Below are positions 27,994-36,716 of a stretch of 64,000 nt of DNA, in pieces. The translations under genes and the position numbers were made by a program. The stretch comes from Solirubrobacter deserti (GTDB taxonomy: Bacteria > Actinomycetota > Thermoleophilia > Solirubrobacterales > Solirubrobacteraceae). The notes under the pieces are model-generated. The model searched no databases. It was not told the origin of the DNA and saw only the letters and a list, made by a program, of their open reading frames with translations. Within the stretch, counting starts at the first letter, position 1. Each line of letters begins with the position of its first letter. Location of the stretch: positions 1-64,000 of the forward strand of contig NZ_JAPCID010000038.1 in NCBI RefSeq assembly GCF_027587175.1, in the 5' to 3' direction.

Positions 27994-29394
27994 TCAGGCG
28001 ATCGCGACCGCCTCGTGGGGCGCGCGCATGCGGCGCAGCAGGAGCGCCGTGGCGGCGGCGGTGGCGGTCAGGCCAGCGCCGACCCAGAACGCGGTGGCAT
28101 AGCCGCTGACCGCCGCCTCGAGCGGGTTCGTCCCGCCCTCGATGAGCCCGGCCGTGCGGTCGCCCGCGACGGTCACGAGCACGGCAATTCCGAGCGCGCC
28201 CCCGATCTGCTGGCACGTTGTGATGAGACCCGCGGCCATGCCAGAGAACGCCTCACCGACACCGGAGGTGGCGGCCGACTGGGTCGGCACGAGCAGCGCG
28301 CCGATGCCCACGCCGAGCGCGATCTCCGCCGGCAGCAGGCCCGTGAAGAACGACTCGCCGGCGTCGAGCATCGTCAGCAGCACGAACCCGCCGCTGGTGA
28401 CCAGCGCACCCACGACCAGGAACGGTCGCAAAGGCCTTCCGGGCAGCACTTGCAACAGGACGCCGCTCGTGATCAACATCGCGGCGCTGAAGGGCAGCCA
28501 CGACAAACCGGTCTCGATCGGGGACCAGCCCTGGATGTTCTGCATGTACAGCGTGAGGAAGAAGAACATCGCGAACAGCGCCGAGGAGCCGAGCATCACG
28601 AGCGCGAGCGAGGCGGTCGCGGCGCGTCTGCGCAACAGCGCCGCGGGCAGCAGCGGATCACGGTGGTGGCGCTCGTTGACGGCGAACGCCACCAGCAGGA
28701 CGACCGCCAGCGCGAAGCCGAGCAGCGTGCGGGCCGACGTCCAGCCATGGTCTCGCGTGTCCAGCACGCTGTAGAGCAGCACGAGCAGGCCCGAAGTGAC
28801 GAGCACGGCGCCCGCGAGATCGAGCGAGCCGCTGCGTGGCTCGGTGCCGCGAGGGATCAGCCGCGCCGCGAGCGCCAGCACGGTCAGACCGATCGGGACG
28901 TTGACGAGGAACACCCAGCGCCAGCCCAGCAGGTCGGTGATGACGCCGCCGAGCAGCACGCCGCTCGCGCCCGCGATGCCCATCACGGCGCCCCAAGCAC
29001 CCAGGGCGCGTGTGCGGCCGTGGCCCTCGGGGAACGTCGAAAGCAGGATGGCGAGCGCGGCGGGAGAGACGACCGCGCCCGCGAAGCCCTGCAGTCCACG
29101 AGCGGCGACCAGGCTGCCCTGGTCGGGCGCGAGCCCGCAGACGAGCGAGACGAGCGTGAACAGCGCGATCCCGCCGAGGAACACGCGGCGGCGGCCGAGC
29201 CGGTCGACGGCGCGCCCACCCGCGAGCAGGAAGCCGCCGAACATCAGCAGGTACGCGTCGACGACCCATGCCAGAGCGTTCTCGGAGAAATCGAGGTCGC
29301 TCTGGATGGAGGGCAGCGCGACGTTGACGATCGTGTCGTCGGCGACGAGCATGAACTGCGCGGCGCAGACGAGCGCGAGGATGCGGATGGTCAT
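27994..29394 (-). CDS. MFS drug exporter, EmrB/QacA (DHA2) type
   Basis: 466 residues and about 14 membrane helices. It has motif A GGRAVDRLGRRRVFLGG, motif C-like GASGVLLGGVITDLLGWRWVF, and the DHA2 N-terminal D-x-T-I-V-N-V-A-L-P pattern. The ATG at 29394 overlaps the stop of the upstream FMN reductase gene (ATGA); a longer frame upstream is a shadow. Probably exports a drug or quinone-like compound. The coupled reductase suggests a redox-active substrate. Confidence 0.88.
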   Translation of the reverse strand: MTIRILALVCAAQFMLVADDTIVNVALPSIQSDLDFSENALAWVVDAYLLMFGGFLLAGGRAVDRLGRRRVFLGGIALFTLVSLVCGLAPDQGSLVAARGLQGFAGAVVSPAALAILLSTFPEGHGRTRALGAWGAVMGIAGASGVLLGGVITDLLGWRWVFLVNVPIGLTVLALAARLIPRGTEPRSGSLDLAGAVLVTSGLLVLLYSVLDTRDHGWTSARTLLGFALAVVLLVAFAVNERHHRDPLLPAALLRRRAATASLALVMLGSSALFAMFFFLTLYMQNIQGWSPIETGLSWLPFSAAMLITSGVLLQVLPGRPLRPFLVVGALVTSGGFVLLTMLDAGESFFTGLLPAEIALGVGIGALLVPTQSAATSGVGEAFSGMAAGLITTCQQIGGALGIAVLVTVAGDRTAGLIEGGTNPLEAAVSGYATAFWVGAGLTATAAATALLLRRMRAPHEAVAIA

Positions 29395-29921
29395 CGCGCG
29401 GGGACCTTCACGGCGTCGAGCACGTCGGCCAGGTAGCCGCCGGCGCGGCGCCGGAGCACGTCGCCGGTCACGCGGTGCGCGTAGGGGATCGCAAGCTCGG
29501 CGTCGAGCACGCGCGCGCCCGCCTTGGCCAGCGCCTTGCGCAGATCGGCCTGGCTCCACATCGCCCCGTAGCCCGTCTTGCTCGCGCCGAGCACCGCGAC
29601 GGGCCTGCCCCACAGCACCGACTCCTCACCGAACGGCCGTGACGCCCAGTCCACGGCGTTCTTGAGCTGGCCGGGGATGGTCGTGTTGTACTCCGGGGTG
29701 GCGAACACGACGAGGTCGGCGGTGCGGAGCGCGTTGCGCCAGCGGGCGAGGCCGGGCGGCTGGGGGTGATCCTCGCGGTCCTCGTTGAACGGCGGGACCG
29801 CTTCCAGCCCATCGAAGAGCGTGAAGGTGACGCCCTCCGGCGCCTCCTCCGCCATCGCGCGCAAGAGCGCGGTGTTGTGGGACGCCTTGCGCAGGCTCCC
29901 GGAGACGGCGAGCACACGCAC
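29391..29921 (-). CDS. NADPH-dependent FMN reductase (chromate/quinone reductase type)
   Basis: 176 residues, flavodoxin-like. The N-terminal phosphate loop GSLRKASHNTALL and the family motif TPEYNTTIPGQLKNAVDW are present. GTG at 29921 is two bases after the YceI stop, and the gene overlaps the MFS gene. Uses NAD(P)H and FMN to reduce quinones or similar compounds in the cytoplasm. Length is normal for the family. Confidence 0.88.
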   Translation of the reverse strand: MRVLAVSGSLRKASHNTALLRAMAEEAPEGVTFTLFDGLEAVPPFNEDREDHPQPPGLARWRNALRTADLVVFATPEYNTTIPGQLKNAVDWASRPFGEESVLWGRPVAVLGASKTGYGAMWSQADLRKALAKAGARVLDAELAIPYAHRVTGDVLRRRAGGYLADVLDAVKVPAR

Positions 29922-29923
29922 CG

Positions 29924-30457
29924 TCAGTCCTCCTTCACGGCCGAGACGCTGGCCGAGATACGGACGGCGTTGCCGACGAGCACGTCCCCGCCCGGCAGCG
30001 CCTCGTTCCAGCTCACGCCGAAGTCGCGGCGGTCGATCACGGTCTCGAGGTCCAGCCCGAGCCGCTCCCCGCCCCACGGGTCCGTGCCGGTGCCGGTGAC
30101 CGTGCCGGACAGGACGACGGGCTGCGTGACACCGCGGATGGTCAGGCGGCCCTCGACCGCCAGGCGGCCGTGGTCGGTGGTGATCCGCGTGCTCTCGAAC
30201 GTCAGCGTCGGGTGGCGGTCGCTGTCGAAGAAGTCCGGCGTGCGCAGGTGGCGGTCGCGATCGGGCTCGAGCGTGGTGAGGCTGGTCGCGTCGACGGTCG
30301 CACGGATCGTCTCGCTGTCGATGCTGCCCACGGTGACCTGGGCGCGGCCCTTGATGGTCGCGAAGCCGAGGTGCTTGACGGCGAACTCGAGCGTCGTGTG
30401 CGCCGGGTCGACGGCCCAGGTTCCGGCGGGGATGATGGTCGCTTCGGTAGTGGCCAC
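29924..30457 (-). CDS. YceI family protein
   Basis: 177 residues forming the lipocalin-like YceI barrel (WAVDPAHTTLEFAVKHLG at the start, TLTFESTRI and VEGRLTIRGVTQPV in the middle). No signal peptide, so it is probably cytoplasmic, as in many actinobacteria. Family members bind polyisoprenoids or amphiphilic quinones, consistent with the reductase and exporter downstream. GTG start with ribosome site AAAGGA, 7-base spacing. Confidence 0.9.
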   Translation of the reverse strand: MATTEATIIPAGTWAVDPAHTTLEFAVKHLGFATIKGRAQVTVGSIDSETIRATVDATSLTTLEPDRDRHLRTPDFFDSDRHPTLTFESTRITTDHGRLAVEGRLTIRGVTQPVVLSGTVTGTGTDPWGGERLGLDLETVIDRRDFGVSWNEALPGGDVLVGNAVRISASVSAVKED

Positions 30458-30520
30458 GGGGGTGGTCCTTTCAGTCGGGGTCGACTAGGACCGATGGGAC
30501 GCTTTGCGCCGGTTCGCAAG

Positions 30521-33500
30521 TCAGACGGGCAGCCCGGCGAGCAGCCGCTGCTGCAGCGCGGCGGTCTCCGCGTCGGGCTCGAGGCCGGCGCCGTCGATCA
30601 GCCGGCGTCGGCACTCGAGGTACTGGCGCAGTGCGAGCGACCGCAGGCCGCTGCGCGACAGCGCCGTTATGAGCAGCCGGTGGGCGCTCTCGTCGAGCTC
30701 GTCGCTCGCGATCAGGCGTCGTGCGATCGCGGCGGTGGCGTGCTCGTCCCCGGCACGGCGGTGTTCCAGCGCGAGCGCGTGCAGCACGCGTCGGCGCAGG
30801 GAGATGAGCTCCTCGCGCCAGGGCTCGGCCCAGTCGGCGTAGCGCTCCTCGGGCAGCGGCTCGCCGGTGTAGAGCTCGTCCGCACGGATGAGCAGCAGGC
30901 GCCGCTGGGGGCCGGAGGCGTCGAGGGCCTGTTCGGCCTCGGTGCGGTAACGCCACGCGTCCACCTCGTCGGCGCAGGTGAGCTCAAGGCGATAGGTGCG
31001 ATCGCGGTAGTTGAGCAGTGATGGCCCGGCGCGGTGGGCGTCGAGTACCTGCCGGGCTCGGGACACCGCCATGCGCAGCGCGCCTCGCGCGGCTTCGCCG
31101 TCGTGGTCTGGCCAGAGGTCGTGCGCGACGCGGTCCTCGTCGACCGGGCCTCCGGCGACGAGCAGGTACCGCACGAGCCGCGCCGCCGTCGGGCGCGTCC
31201 AGGCGCGGTCGTCGACCGGCCAGCCGCCGCGCGCGACCGCAAAGCCGCCGAGCAGCCGGAAGCGCAGGGGGAGCGGCCGCGCGTGCAGGTCTTCGAGGGC
31301 GGCCTGCGCGGCGCGCCGCACGGTCTCGTCGCGGTCGTCCGCGAGCGCGGCGAGGGTCTCGCCGACGGCGGGGTGCCCGGTCCGGGCCAGCGGGGGCGCG
31401 ACGGCCGCACGCGTCGCCGCGGCCGGGTGCGCCGCGAAGTCGGGTAGATCCTCGGCCGGCACGGCGGCGAGCACCGCCGCGCGGGTCCCGTCGCCCGCCA
31501 GCGCGCCGTCGCGCCGGTCGTCGAGGTCCAGCGCGGACCAGGCGAGCGGTCGCAGGTGACGCCAGTCGGCGGCGAGCAGACGTGTGAGATTCGGGCGATC
31601 GATGAGCGCAAACGCGGCGCGCGCGTCGTCCATCCACGGCTCGCCGTGGGCGGCGCGGGCGGCGGCGCGCAGCGCCAGCGCACGGGCCCGGGGATAGGTC
31701 GACGTCTCCGGCAGCCGCGTCAGGAGCGTGTCGAGGATCGCCAGGGCCGCGCCCGGGTCACGCGCGACCAGCAGGCATGAGGCGAGCTCGACCGCGAGCA
31801 TCGCGTAGTGGGCGTCGGGCATGGTCGCTCCCACGCGCAGCGCGCGCTCCGCCGCGGCGACCGCCGGCTCGCCGCGTGCTGCGGCGACGATCGCTCGCGA
31901 GGCCAGCCCGAAGCCGAACGGCCAGCCGTCCGGTGGGCCCGCCGCCTCGGCGGCGACGAACGCCACGTCGGCTCCCGCGAAGTCACCCGCCAGCGCCCGC
32001 GTCCACGCCTGCAACCCATAAGCGAGCGCGGCGACGAACGGTGGCAGGCCGTCCGGCTCGCGGTCGCTGACCATGCGGTCAGCCCGCCGCACGGCTTCCT
32101 CGCGCTCACCGATGTCCGCGAGCAGGAACGCGGCGAGCGAGCTCAGATACTCGGGGCGGCCCGCCGCGCGCTCGCGGCCGATCATGCGCGCGTAGGCCGC
32201 GTCGAGCTCGGCGATGGCGACTTCGTGGCGGCCGACCGGTGCCGCGATGAACGCCCCCGCGGACGCGATCAGCCCGGCCGCGGCGCCGGTACGGTCGCGC
32301 GCGAGCACCTCGCCGATCCGCAGGCGCGCCTGCTCGGGCCGGCCCGCCGCGGCCTCGTACAACGCGCGCCAGGCAGCGGCGATCCAGGCGTGCGGAACCG
32401 GTGCGCCCGGATCGTCCGCGAGGCGCCCCGCCTCGACGATCGCCTCGTCCAGCCGCCCGAGGAAGTACAGGCTCTCGCACAGCGCCAGGCGCGCGCCCGC
32501 GCCGTCGTGGGCTCTCCCTTCGTCCTCGAGCCGTCGCAGTCCCTCCTGCAACGGTCCCACCGCGGCCGCAGCGTGGCCGCGGACGCTGTCGAGCCACCCA
32601 CGGAGCACCAGCGCAGCCGGCTCGTCCACCGATGCCGGCAGCGCGTCGAGCAACGCCGCGACCGTGGCCGGGGTCCGACGGAGCAGCCGGTCCGCGTCTT
32701 CGAGCAACGCGTCGAGCGCGGCAGCGTGGTCGCCGCCCGCCATCAGTGCCTCCGCGCCCGCGAGTGTCTGGCCGTCGGCCACGAGCGCGCGGCCCGCCCG
32801 GCCCAGCACCGAGCGTTGCCGTGGCTCGTGCACCGTGCGCCGCCACACGGCGCGCAGCGCCTCACGCACGAGCGGATGCCACGCCACGGAACCGTCGGCA
32901 AGCCCGGGCCGCGCGACCAGGCCGGCAGAGTGGCCCGCCGCCACATCGACCCCGAGGGCCCGCGCGACGCCCAGCGTCACCTCGTCCACGACGCACGAGT
33001 CGAGCAACGCCGCGCGCGCCGCCTCGTCCACGCGATCGAGCAACCGTGCGGCCAGAACCTCCGGGTCATGGTCCTCGGCCAGCCCGGACCCGAGCGCGAT
33101 GCCGAGCGGCCAGCCGAGGGTCCGGTCGAGCACACTCTGCACTTCCTCGTCGCTCGCCTCGCGCCCGAGCCGGTCCTCGAGCAGCGCCGCCGTGTCCTCT
33201 CCGCTGAAGACGAGCTCGTCAGCGGTCACGCGCGTCATCTGCAGCGCCGCCCGGGAGCGCAGCGGCAGCTCGACCCGGGTGCAGAGCAGCATGCGGAGCC
33301 GCTGCGTTTCGAGCAGCACGTCGAGCAGCCCTACGGCGTCGTCTGAGGCCTTCAGGTGCTCGGCATCGTCGACGACCAAGACAAGGTCGTCGACGAGCAG
33401 CCGGTCGAGGTCGCGCGCGAGCAACCCGCCCAACGCGAGGGGGTCGCCAGGATCGGCGAGCGCGTCGAGCACACCGCCGGCCAGCCCGGGCTGCGCGCGC

Positions 33501-33712
33501 TCGACGGCGGCGGCGAGACCGGCGAGCAGGCGGAACGGGTCGCCGTGCCCCCGCCGGCACGGATGCCAGGCGACCGGGGACCTTCCGGCGACCGCCTCCA
33601 GCGCCGCGGTCGTCTTGCCGTACCCGGCAGGAGCGACGAGCAGCGCATGGCCGTCGTCGAGCGCCGCGGCGAGGCGGTGCGTGATCCGTGGCCGGCTGAC
33701 CACTCGCGGCAT
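30521..33712 (-). CDS. large STAND ATPase with C-terminal SARP (BTAD) domain
   Basis: 1063 residues. An MalT-like NTPase core with P-loop APAGYGKTT (27-35) and Walker B LVLVVDDAEH, a winged-helix region, many TPR helices (about 330-720), a short HEAT-like stretch, then a DNA-binding region (about 820-900, RPTAARLVRYLLVAGG) and a bacterial transcriptional activator domain (about 930-1055). Family members act as ligand-gated transcription activators. It is cotranscribed with a small membrane protein and lies 63 bases upstream of the YceI-reductase-exporter set, its likely target. Confidence 0.85.
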   Translation of the reverse strand: MPRVVSRPRITHRLAAALDDGHALLVAPAGYGKTTAALEAVAGRSPVAWHPCRRGHGDPFRLLAGLAAAVERAQPGLAGGVLDALADPGDPLALGGLLARDLDRLLVDDLVLVVDDAEHLKASDDAVGLLDVLLETQRLRMLLCTRVELPLRSRAALQMTRVTADELVFSGEDTAALLEDRLGREASDEEVQSVLDRTLGWPLGIALGSGLAEDHDPEVLAARLLDRVDEAARAALLDSCVVDEVTLGVARALGVDVAAGHSAGLVARPGLADGSVAWHPLVREALRAVWRRTVHEPRQRSVLGRAGRALVADGQTLAGAEALMAGGDHAAALDALLEDADRLLRRTPATVAALLDALPASVDEPAALVLRGWLDSVRGHAAAAVGPLQEGLRRLEDEGRAHDGAGARLALCESLYFLGRLDEAIVEAGRLADDPGAPVPHAWIAAAWRALYEAAAGRPEQARLRIGEVLARDRTGAAAGLIASAGAFIAAPVGRHEVAIAELDAAYARMIGRERAAGRPEYLSSLAAFLLADIGEREEAVRRADRMVSDREPDGLPPFVAALAYGLQAWTRALAGDFAGADVAFVAAEAAGPPDGWPFGFGLASRAIVAAARGEPAVAAAERALRVGATMPDAHYAMLAVELASCLLVARDPGAALAILDTLLTRLPETSTYPRARALALRAAARAAHGEPWMDDARAAFALIDRPNLTRLLAADWRHLRPLAWSALDLDDRRDGALAGDGTRAAVLAAVPAEDLPDFAAHPAAATRAAVAPPLARTGHPAVGETLAALADDRDETVRRAAQAALEDLHARPLPLRFRLLGGFAVARGGWPVDDRAWTRPTAARLVRYLLVAGGPVDEDRVAHDLWPDHDGEAARGALRMAVSRARQVLDAHRAGPSLLNYRDRTYRLELTCADEVDAWRYRTEAEQALDASGPQRRLLLIRADELYTGEPLPEERYADWAEPWREELISLRRRVLHALALEHRRAGDEHATAAIARRLIASDELDESAHRLLITALSRSGLRSLALRQYLECRRRLIDGAGLEPDAETAALQQRLLAGLPV

Positions 33713-33744
33713 GGCGCGACGCTATCGGACGCGCCCCCGCCCGG

Positions 33745-33936
33745 TCAGCGCGCGAGTGCGCGCGCACCGACGCGACGCGCGAGCCAGACGAGCGCGGCGA
33801 TCGGCCCGAGCACGAGCGCGGCGGCCAGCAACGGCAGCAGTGCGCCCGCGATCAGCACGGCCGCCGGCGCGGCGAGCAGGAACAGCGCACCGGCGAGGAT
33901 CACGAAGCCGGTGAACAGCTCGAGGACTTCCCACAT
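33745..33936 (-). CDS. small two-helix membrane protein
   Basis: 63 residues with two hydrophobic helices (about 8-30 and 32-52) and a basic tail (RRVGARALAR). A strong ribosome site (AGGAG, 8-base spacing) supports translation. It ends 32 bases before the STAND/SARP gene. Function unknown; it may link the regulator to the membrane. Confidence 0.65.
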   Translation of the reverse strand: MWEVLELFTGFVILAGALFLLAAPAAVLIAGALLPLLAAALVLGPIAALVWLARRVGARALAR

Positions 33937-33995
33937 GTCAGTTTCTCCTGAGGCGTCGACAACGCGGCCGATGTAACGGCTCGGCGCTTGACGCT

Positions 33996-34024
33996 CGCTT
34001 GACGACGCTCGGCGTCGTCAAGCG
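33996..34024. terminator. 13-bp perfect hairpin with 3-base loop
   Basis: CGCTTGACGACGC pairs exactly with GCGTCGTCAAGCG around TCG. It lies between the small membrane protein promoter and a pseudogene, so it may be a terminator or a regulator-binding dyad. A shorter copy of the CGCTTGACG half precedes it (33985-33993). Confidence 0.5.
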
Positions 34025-34030
34025 CGGCCG

Positions 34031-34414
34031 GTCGACGAGACGCCCCTCGTTCTCGCCGTCGATGGCGTTCAGTCGCTCGCCTCGCGCGGGCTCTTCCTCG
34101 ATCCCCGTGACGGCGAGCCGGTGAGCCAGGCCGCGCTGCTCGTTCGCGACATCGAGGCAACGCCGCCCGCGCTGAACCGCGCCGCCAGGCTGACGACCCT
34201 CGGCGACCGCCCGCGCAGCGTCGTCACCGCCGCCACCGGCTCGCGGGCAGAGTGGGCTGCCCAGCAGGACGACCTGGCGCGGCTGTCGACCACCTCTGCC
34301 CACCGCACCGTGCGGGCTCGACACGCGCCTCACTCGTCAAGGACAAGGCCGGACGCAGCCGATTCCGGCCGGGCGATCGCGGACATCGTGACGGCGGTGA
34401 AGGCCCGGAGTTGA
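34031..34414 (+). pseudogene. alpha/beta hydrolase C-terminal remnant
   Basis: The frame covering TTLGDRPRSVVTAATG and AAQQDDLARLST matches the C-terminal third of alpha/beta hydrolases. The expected catalytic-His block (ATHASLV) appears as TRASLVKDKAG in a different frame, then the first frame resumes with ADSGRAIADIVTAVKAR. So there are at least two compensating indels and no N-terminal half or nucleophile. No ribosome site. Likely a decayed gene. Confidence 0.6.
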
Positions 34415-34444
34415 GCGGCCGCCACGAGCTTCCTCGGCGGTCGC

Positions 34445-35602
34445 TCACGGGTCAGGTCGTGCCAGCGTGAGCAGGGCGGCGGCGGCGACGGCGGCTACCG
34501 CGCAGGCCAAGTAGCCGGCCGAAATGCCGGCCTGATCCAGCAGCGGACCGGAGATCGCCGTTCCGCCGGCGTAGCCGATCCAGTTCGCCGAGTTCAGCCA
34601 CGCGAAGCTCTCGGAGAGGCGGACGGGCGGAGCCGCCTCACCGCACAGCTGTGCCTGAAGCGCGTCGCACGGTGCCATCAAACCGCCGGCTACGACGAAG
34701 AGCAGCACCGCCAGGGCGGTCGGTGCGATCCCGATTCCCGCGACGACGGTGGCGTACAGCACCAGCCCGCAAATGAGCTGTGCACGTCGACTGAGCGCCA
34801 CCGGGCGCGAGCTCCATGCCAGGACGCCGACGACGCCTCCGGCCGCCATGAGCGTCAGCGGCAAGCCCTCCGGGAACCCGGCTCGGTCGGCGAGCGCGAC
34901 TCCGGAGACCGTCGCCGCGCCGAGCGCAGCCGCCATCGCCACCGTGGCCACAAGCAAGACGACCAGCGCCCGTGGCGGTAAGCCGACGAGGCCCGAAGGG
35001 AGGGGGTGGGTGCCTCCCGACGGCAACAGCCGGGACCGCGCGCCGACCATCACGCTGATCACGACCATCGCTGCGCCAACTGCGACGGCGACGGGCCCGC
35101 CGCCGGCGGCGACAAGCGCACTCGCGAGGAGCGGCCCGAGAATCAGGGTCAGCTCGGTGGTCAGGCCGTCGAGCGCGAACAACGCGCGGCGAGTCTCCTC
35201 GTCAGGGGTCTGCTGCCAGGCTGCACGGCTCACCGTCCCCATCGGCGGGAAGCACAGGCCGGCCAGCGCGGCGGAGATGCCCATGGCGGCCACCCCGGCC
35301 TCACGGTGTGCAAGGGCTGCGAACGCGACGAGCGCAAGTCCCTGCCCGATCGCGAGGCATTGGAGGACCGGGCGCGCGCCGTGACGGTCGGCCAGGCGTC
35401 CCCACGGCAGCTGCGAGGCCGCCGCTGCGATCGCGAACGCCGCACTGACCAGTGCGGCGGCGCCGTAGCTGCCCGACGCGTCGCGCGCCGCAAGGAGCAT
35501 CGCCAGGCTGAGCGCTGGGACGCCGAGCCGCGCGATCCCGACGGCTACGAGCAGGCCGGGTGCGCCGGCGAGTTGTCCTGCCGTCCTCAGCGTCGCGTTC
35601 AT
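34445..35602 (-). CDS. MFS transporter
   Basis: 385 residues and about 12 helices. Motif A-like GRLADRHGARPVLQ follows helix 2. The ATG at 35602 is chosen because the LysR-type operator lies just upstream; the larger open frame reads into the divergent gene. Substrate unknown; probably an exporter controlled by the adjacent LysR regulator. Confidence 0.8.
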   Translation of the reverse strand: MNATLRTAGQLAGAPGLLVAVGIARLGVPALSLAMLLAARDASGSYGAAALVSAAFAIAAAASQLPWGRLADRHGARPVLQCLAIGQGLALVAFAALAHREAGVAAMGISAALAGLCFPPMGTVSRAAWQQTPDEETRRALFALDGLTTELTLILGPLLASALVAAGGGPVAVAVGAAMVVISVMVGARSRLLPSGGTHPLPSGLVGLPPRALVVLLVATVAMAAALGAATVSGVALADRAGFPEGLPLTLMAAGGVVGVLAWSSRPVALSRRAQLICGLVLYATVVAGIGIAPTALAVLLFVVAGGLMAPCDALQAQLCGEAAPPVRLSESFAWLNSANWIGYAGGTAISGPLLDQAGISAGYLACAVAAVAAAALLTLARPDP

Positions 35603-35637
35603 CGGAACCGAGGCTGAAGCGGTATGCCCCACCCGGG

Positions 35638-35654
35638 TATGCCAATCGGGCATA
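35638..35654. promoter_or_regulatory. LysR-type operator between MFS and regulator
   Basis: TATGCCAATCGGGCATA is a perfect 6-bp dyad with a 5-base centre and contains the T-N11-A motif of LysR sites. A weaker related half-site (TATGCCCC, 35623-35630) lies one turn away toward the MFS gene, as expected for a recognition plus activation site pair. Confidence 0.65.
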
Positions 35655-35666
35655 AGCTTCGTGACG

Positions 35667-36566
35667 ATGTTCGACCCACGCGATCTCGAAGCGCTGATCG
35701 CCGTCGCCGACCATGGTGGGATCGCGGCCGCCGCCCGTGCGCTGAACTCGTCGCAGCCGGCGGTCACGCGCCGACTGCAGCGCCTTGAACGCCAGGTCGG
35801 CCAGTCGCTTGTCCGTCGAGGACCGCACGGGAGCGTGCTGCTTCGGGACGGGCAGGCGTTGGTCGCTCGTGCGCGGCAGGTCGTGCGGCTGCTCGTGGAT
35901 CTCCAGCGGCCCGCGAGCGAATCTGGGCCCGTTCTCGGTGTGCTCGCCAGCGTGGAGGGCTGGCTGGTCCCAAGGCTGCTGGACCGAATGCCGGCCGAGC
36001 TTTCCCAGGCGTTCAGGCCCAGGACGCTCGAAGCGTGCCGTGAGCTACAAGTGGTGGCCGACGGGCAGGCGGAGGCGGCGGTCATCACCGAGTGGCGACC
36101 GGACGACCGCCCAGACGGTCTGGCAGTCCTCGACCTCCTGCTCGAACCGTACGTCGTGCTCTTGCCGTCTCGCCATCGTCTGCTCACCGGCCACGCGCTC
36201 GAGCTCGAGGCACTTCGCGGCGAGGACGTCGTCTCGCCCCCGCACCCGGACTGCGGAGGACGCTTCGCCGAATCCGGCGGGTCGCAGCGGATGGCGGCCT
36301 CGCTCGTGCACGCCGAAGGGCTGGTCGCGCGCGGTGACGGCGTCGCCGTGTGGCCCTCATGCACATCGACGTCGCTGCGCCTGCCGGCGCGTGCGGTGGG
36401 TGATCATCGTGCCGCGCGGCGGCTCTCGGTTGCCGTGCGCGCCGAATCACTTCGCTCGCCGGCCATGCGCCGGCTTCTCGACGTCCTCGCGAGCGCTTGT
36501 AAGGCGCGACCTGGAAGGCGAGGCCGATTCTTGTGGCCGGGAATTCCAGGCCCGCTAGCGCGCTGA
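35667..36566 (+). CDS. LysR family transcriptional regulator
   Basis: 299 residues. N-terminal helix-turn-helix (about 3-60: GGIAAAARALNSSQPAVTRR) and a periplasmic-binding-like effector domain. ATG at 35667, with GTG at 35661 as alternative. Divergent from the MFS gene and probably controls it. The C-terminal 25 residues are basic and less typical, so the original end may have been extended by a shifted stop. Confidence 0.85.
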   Translation: MFDPRDLEALIAVADHGGIAAAARALNSSQPAVTRRLQRLERQVGQSLVRRGPHGSVLLRDGQALVARARQVVRLLVDLQRPASESGPVLGVLASVEGWLVPRLLDRMPAELSQAFRPRTLEACRELQVVADGQAEAAVITEWRPDDRPDGLAVLDLLLEPYVVLLPSRHRLLTGHALELEALRGEDVVSPPHPDCGGRFAESGGSQRMAASLVHAEGLVARGDGVAVWPSCTSTSLRLPARAVGDHRAARRLSVAVRAESLRSPAMRRLLDVLASACKARPGRRGRFLWPGIPGPLAR

Positions 36567-36688
36567 AGCAGCCCGGCGACAGCGTCAATGCCGCAGCGCC
36601 GCTTGAGCTGCTCCGCGCGGGTCGAGCCCCGACAACGTGACCCGAACGAGGTGTCTTGCTGCTCGCCGGTCGTCGCCGCGCGGTACAG

Positions 36689-36713
36689 CCGTGCCCGGCG
36701 ACGCCGGGCACGG
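36689..36713 (-). terminator. terminator of the MFS gene
   Basis: CCGTGCCCGGC and GCCGGGCACGG form an 11-bp perfect stem with loop GAC, 4 bases past the exporter stop codon. Confidence 0.8.
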
Positions 36714-36716
36714 TAA

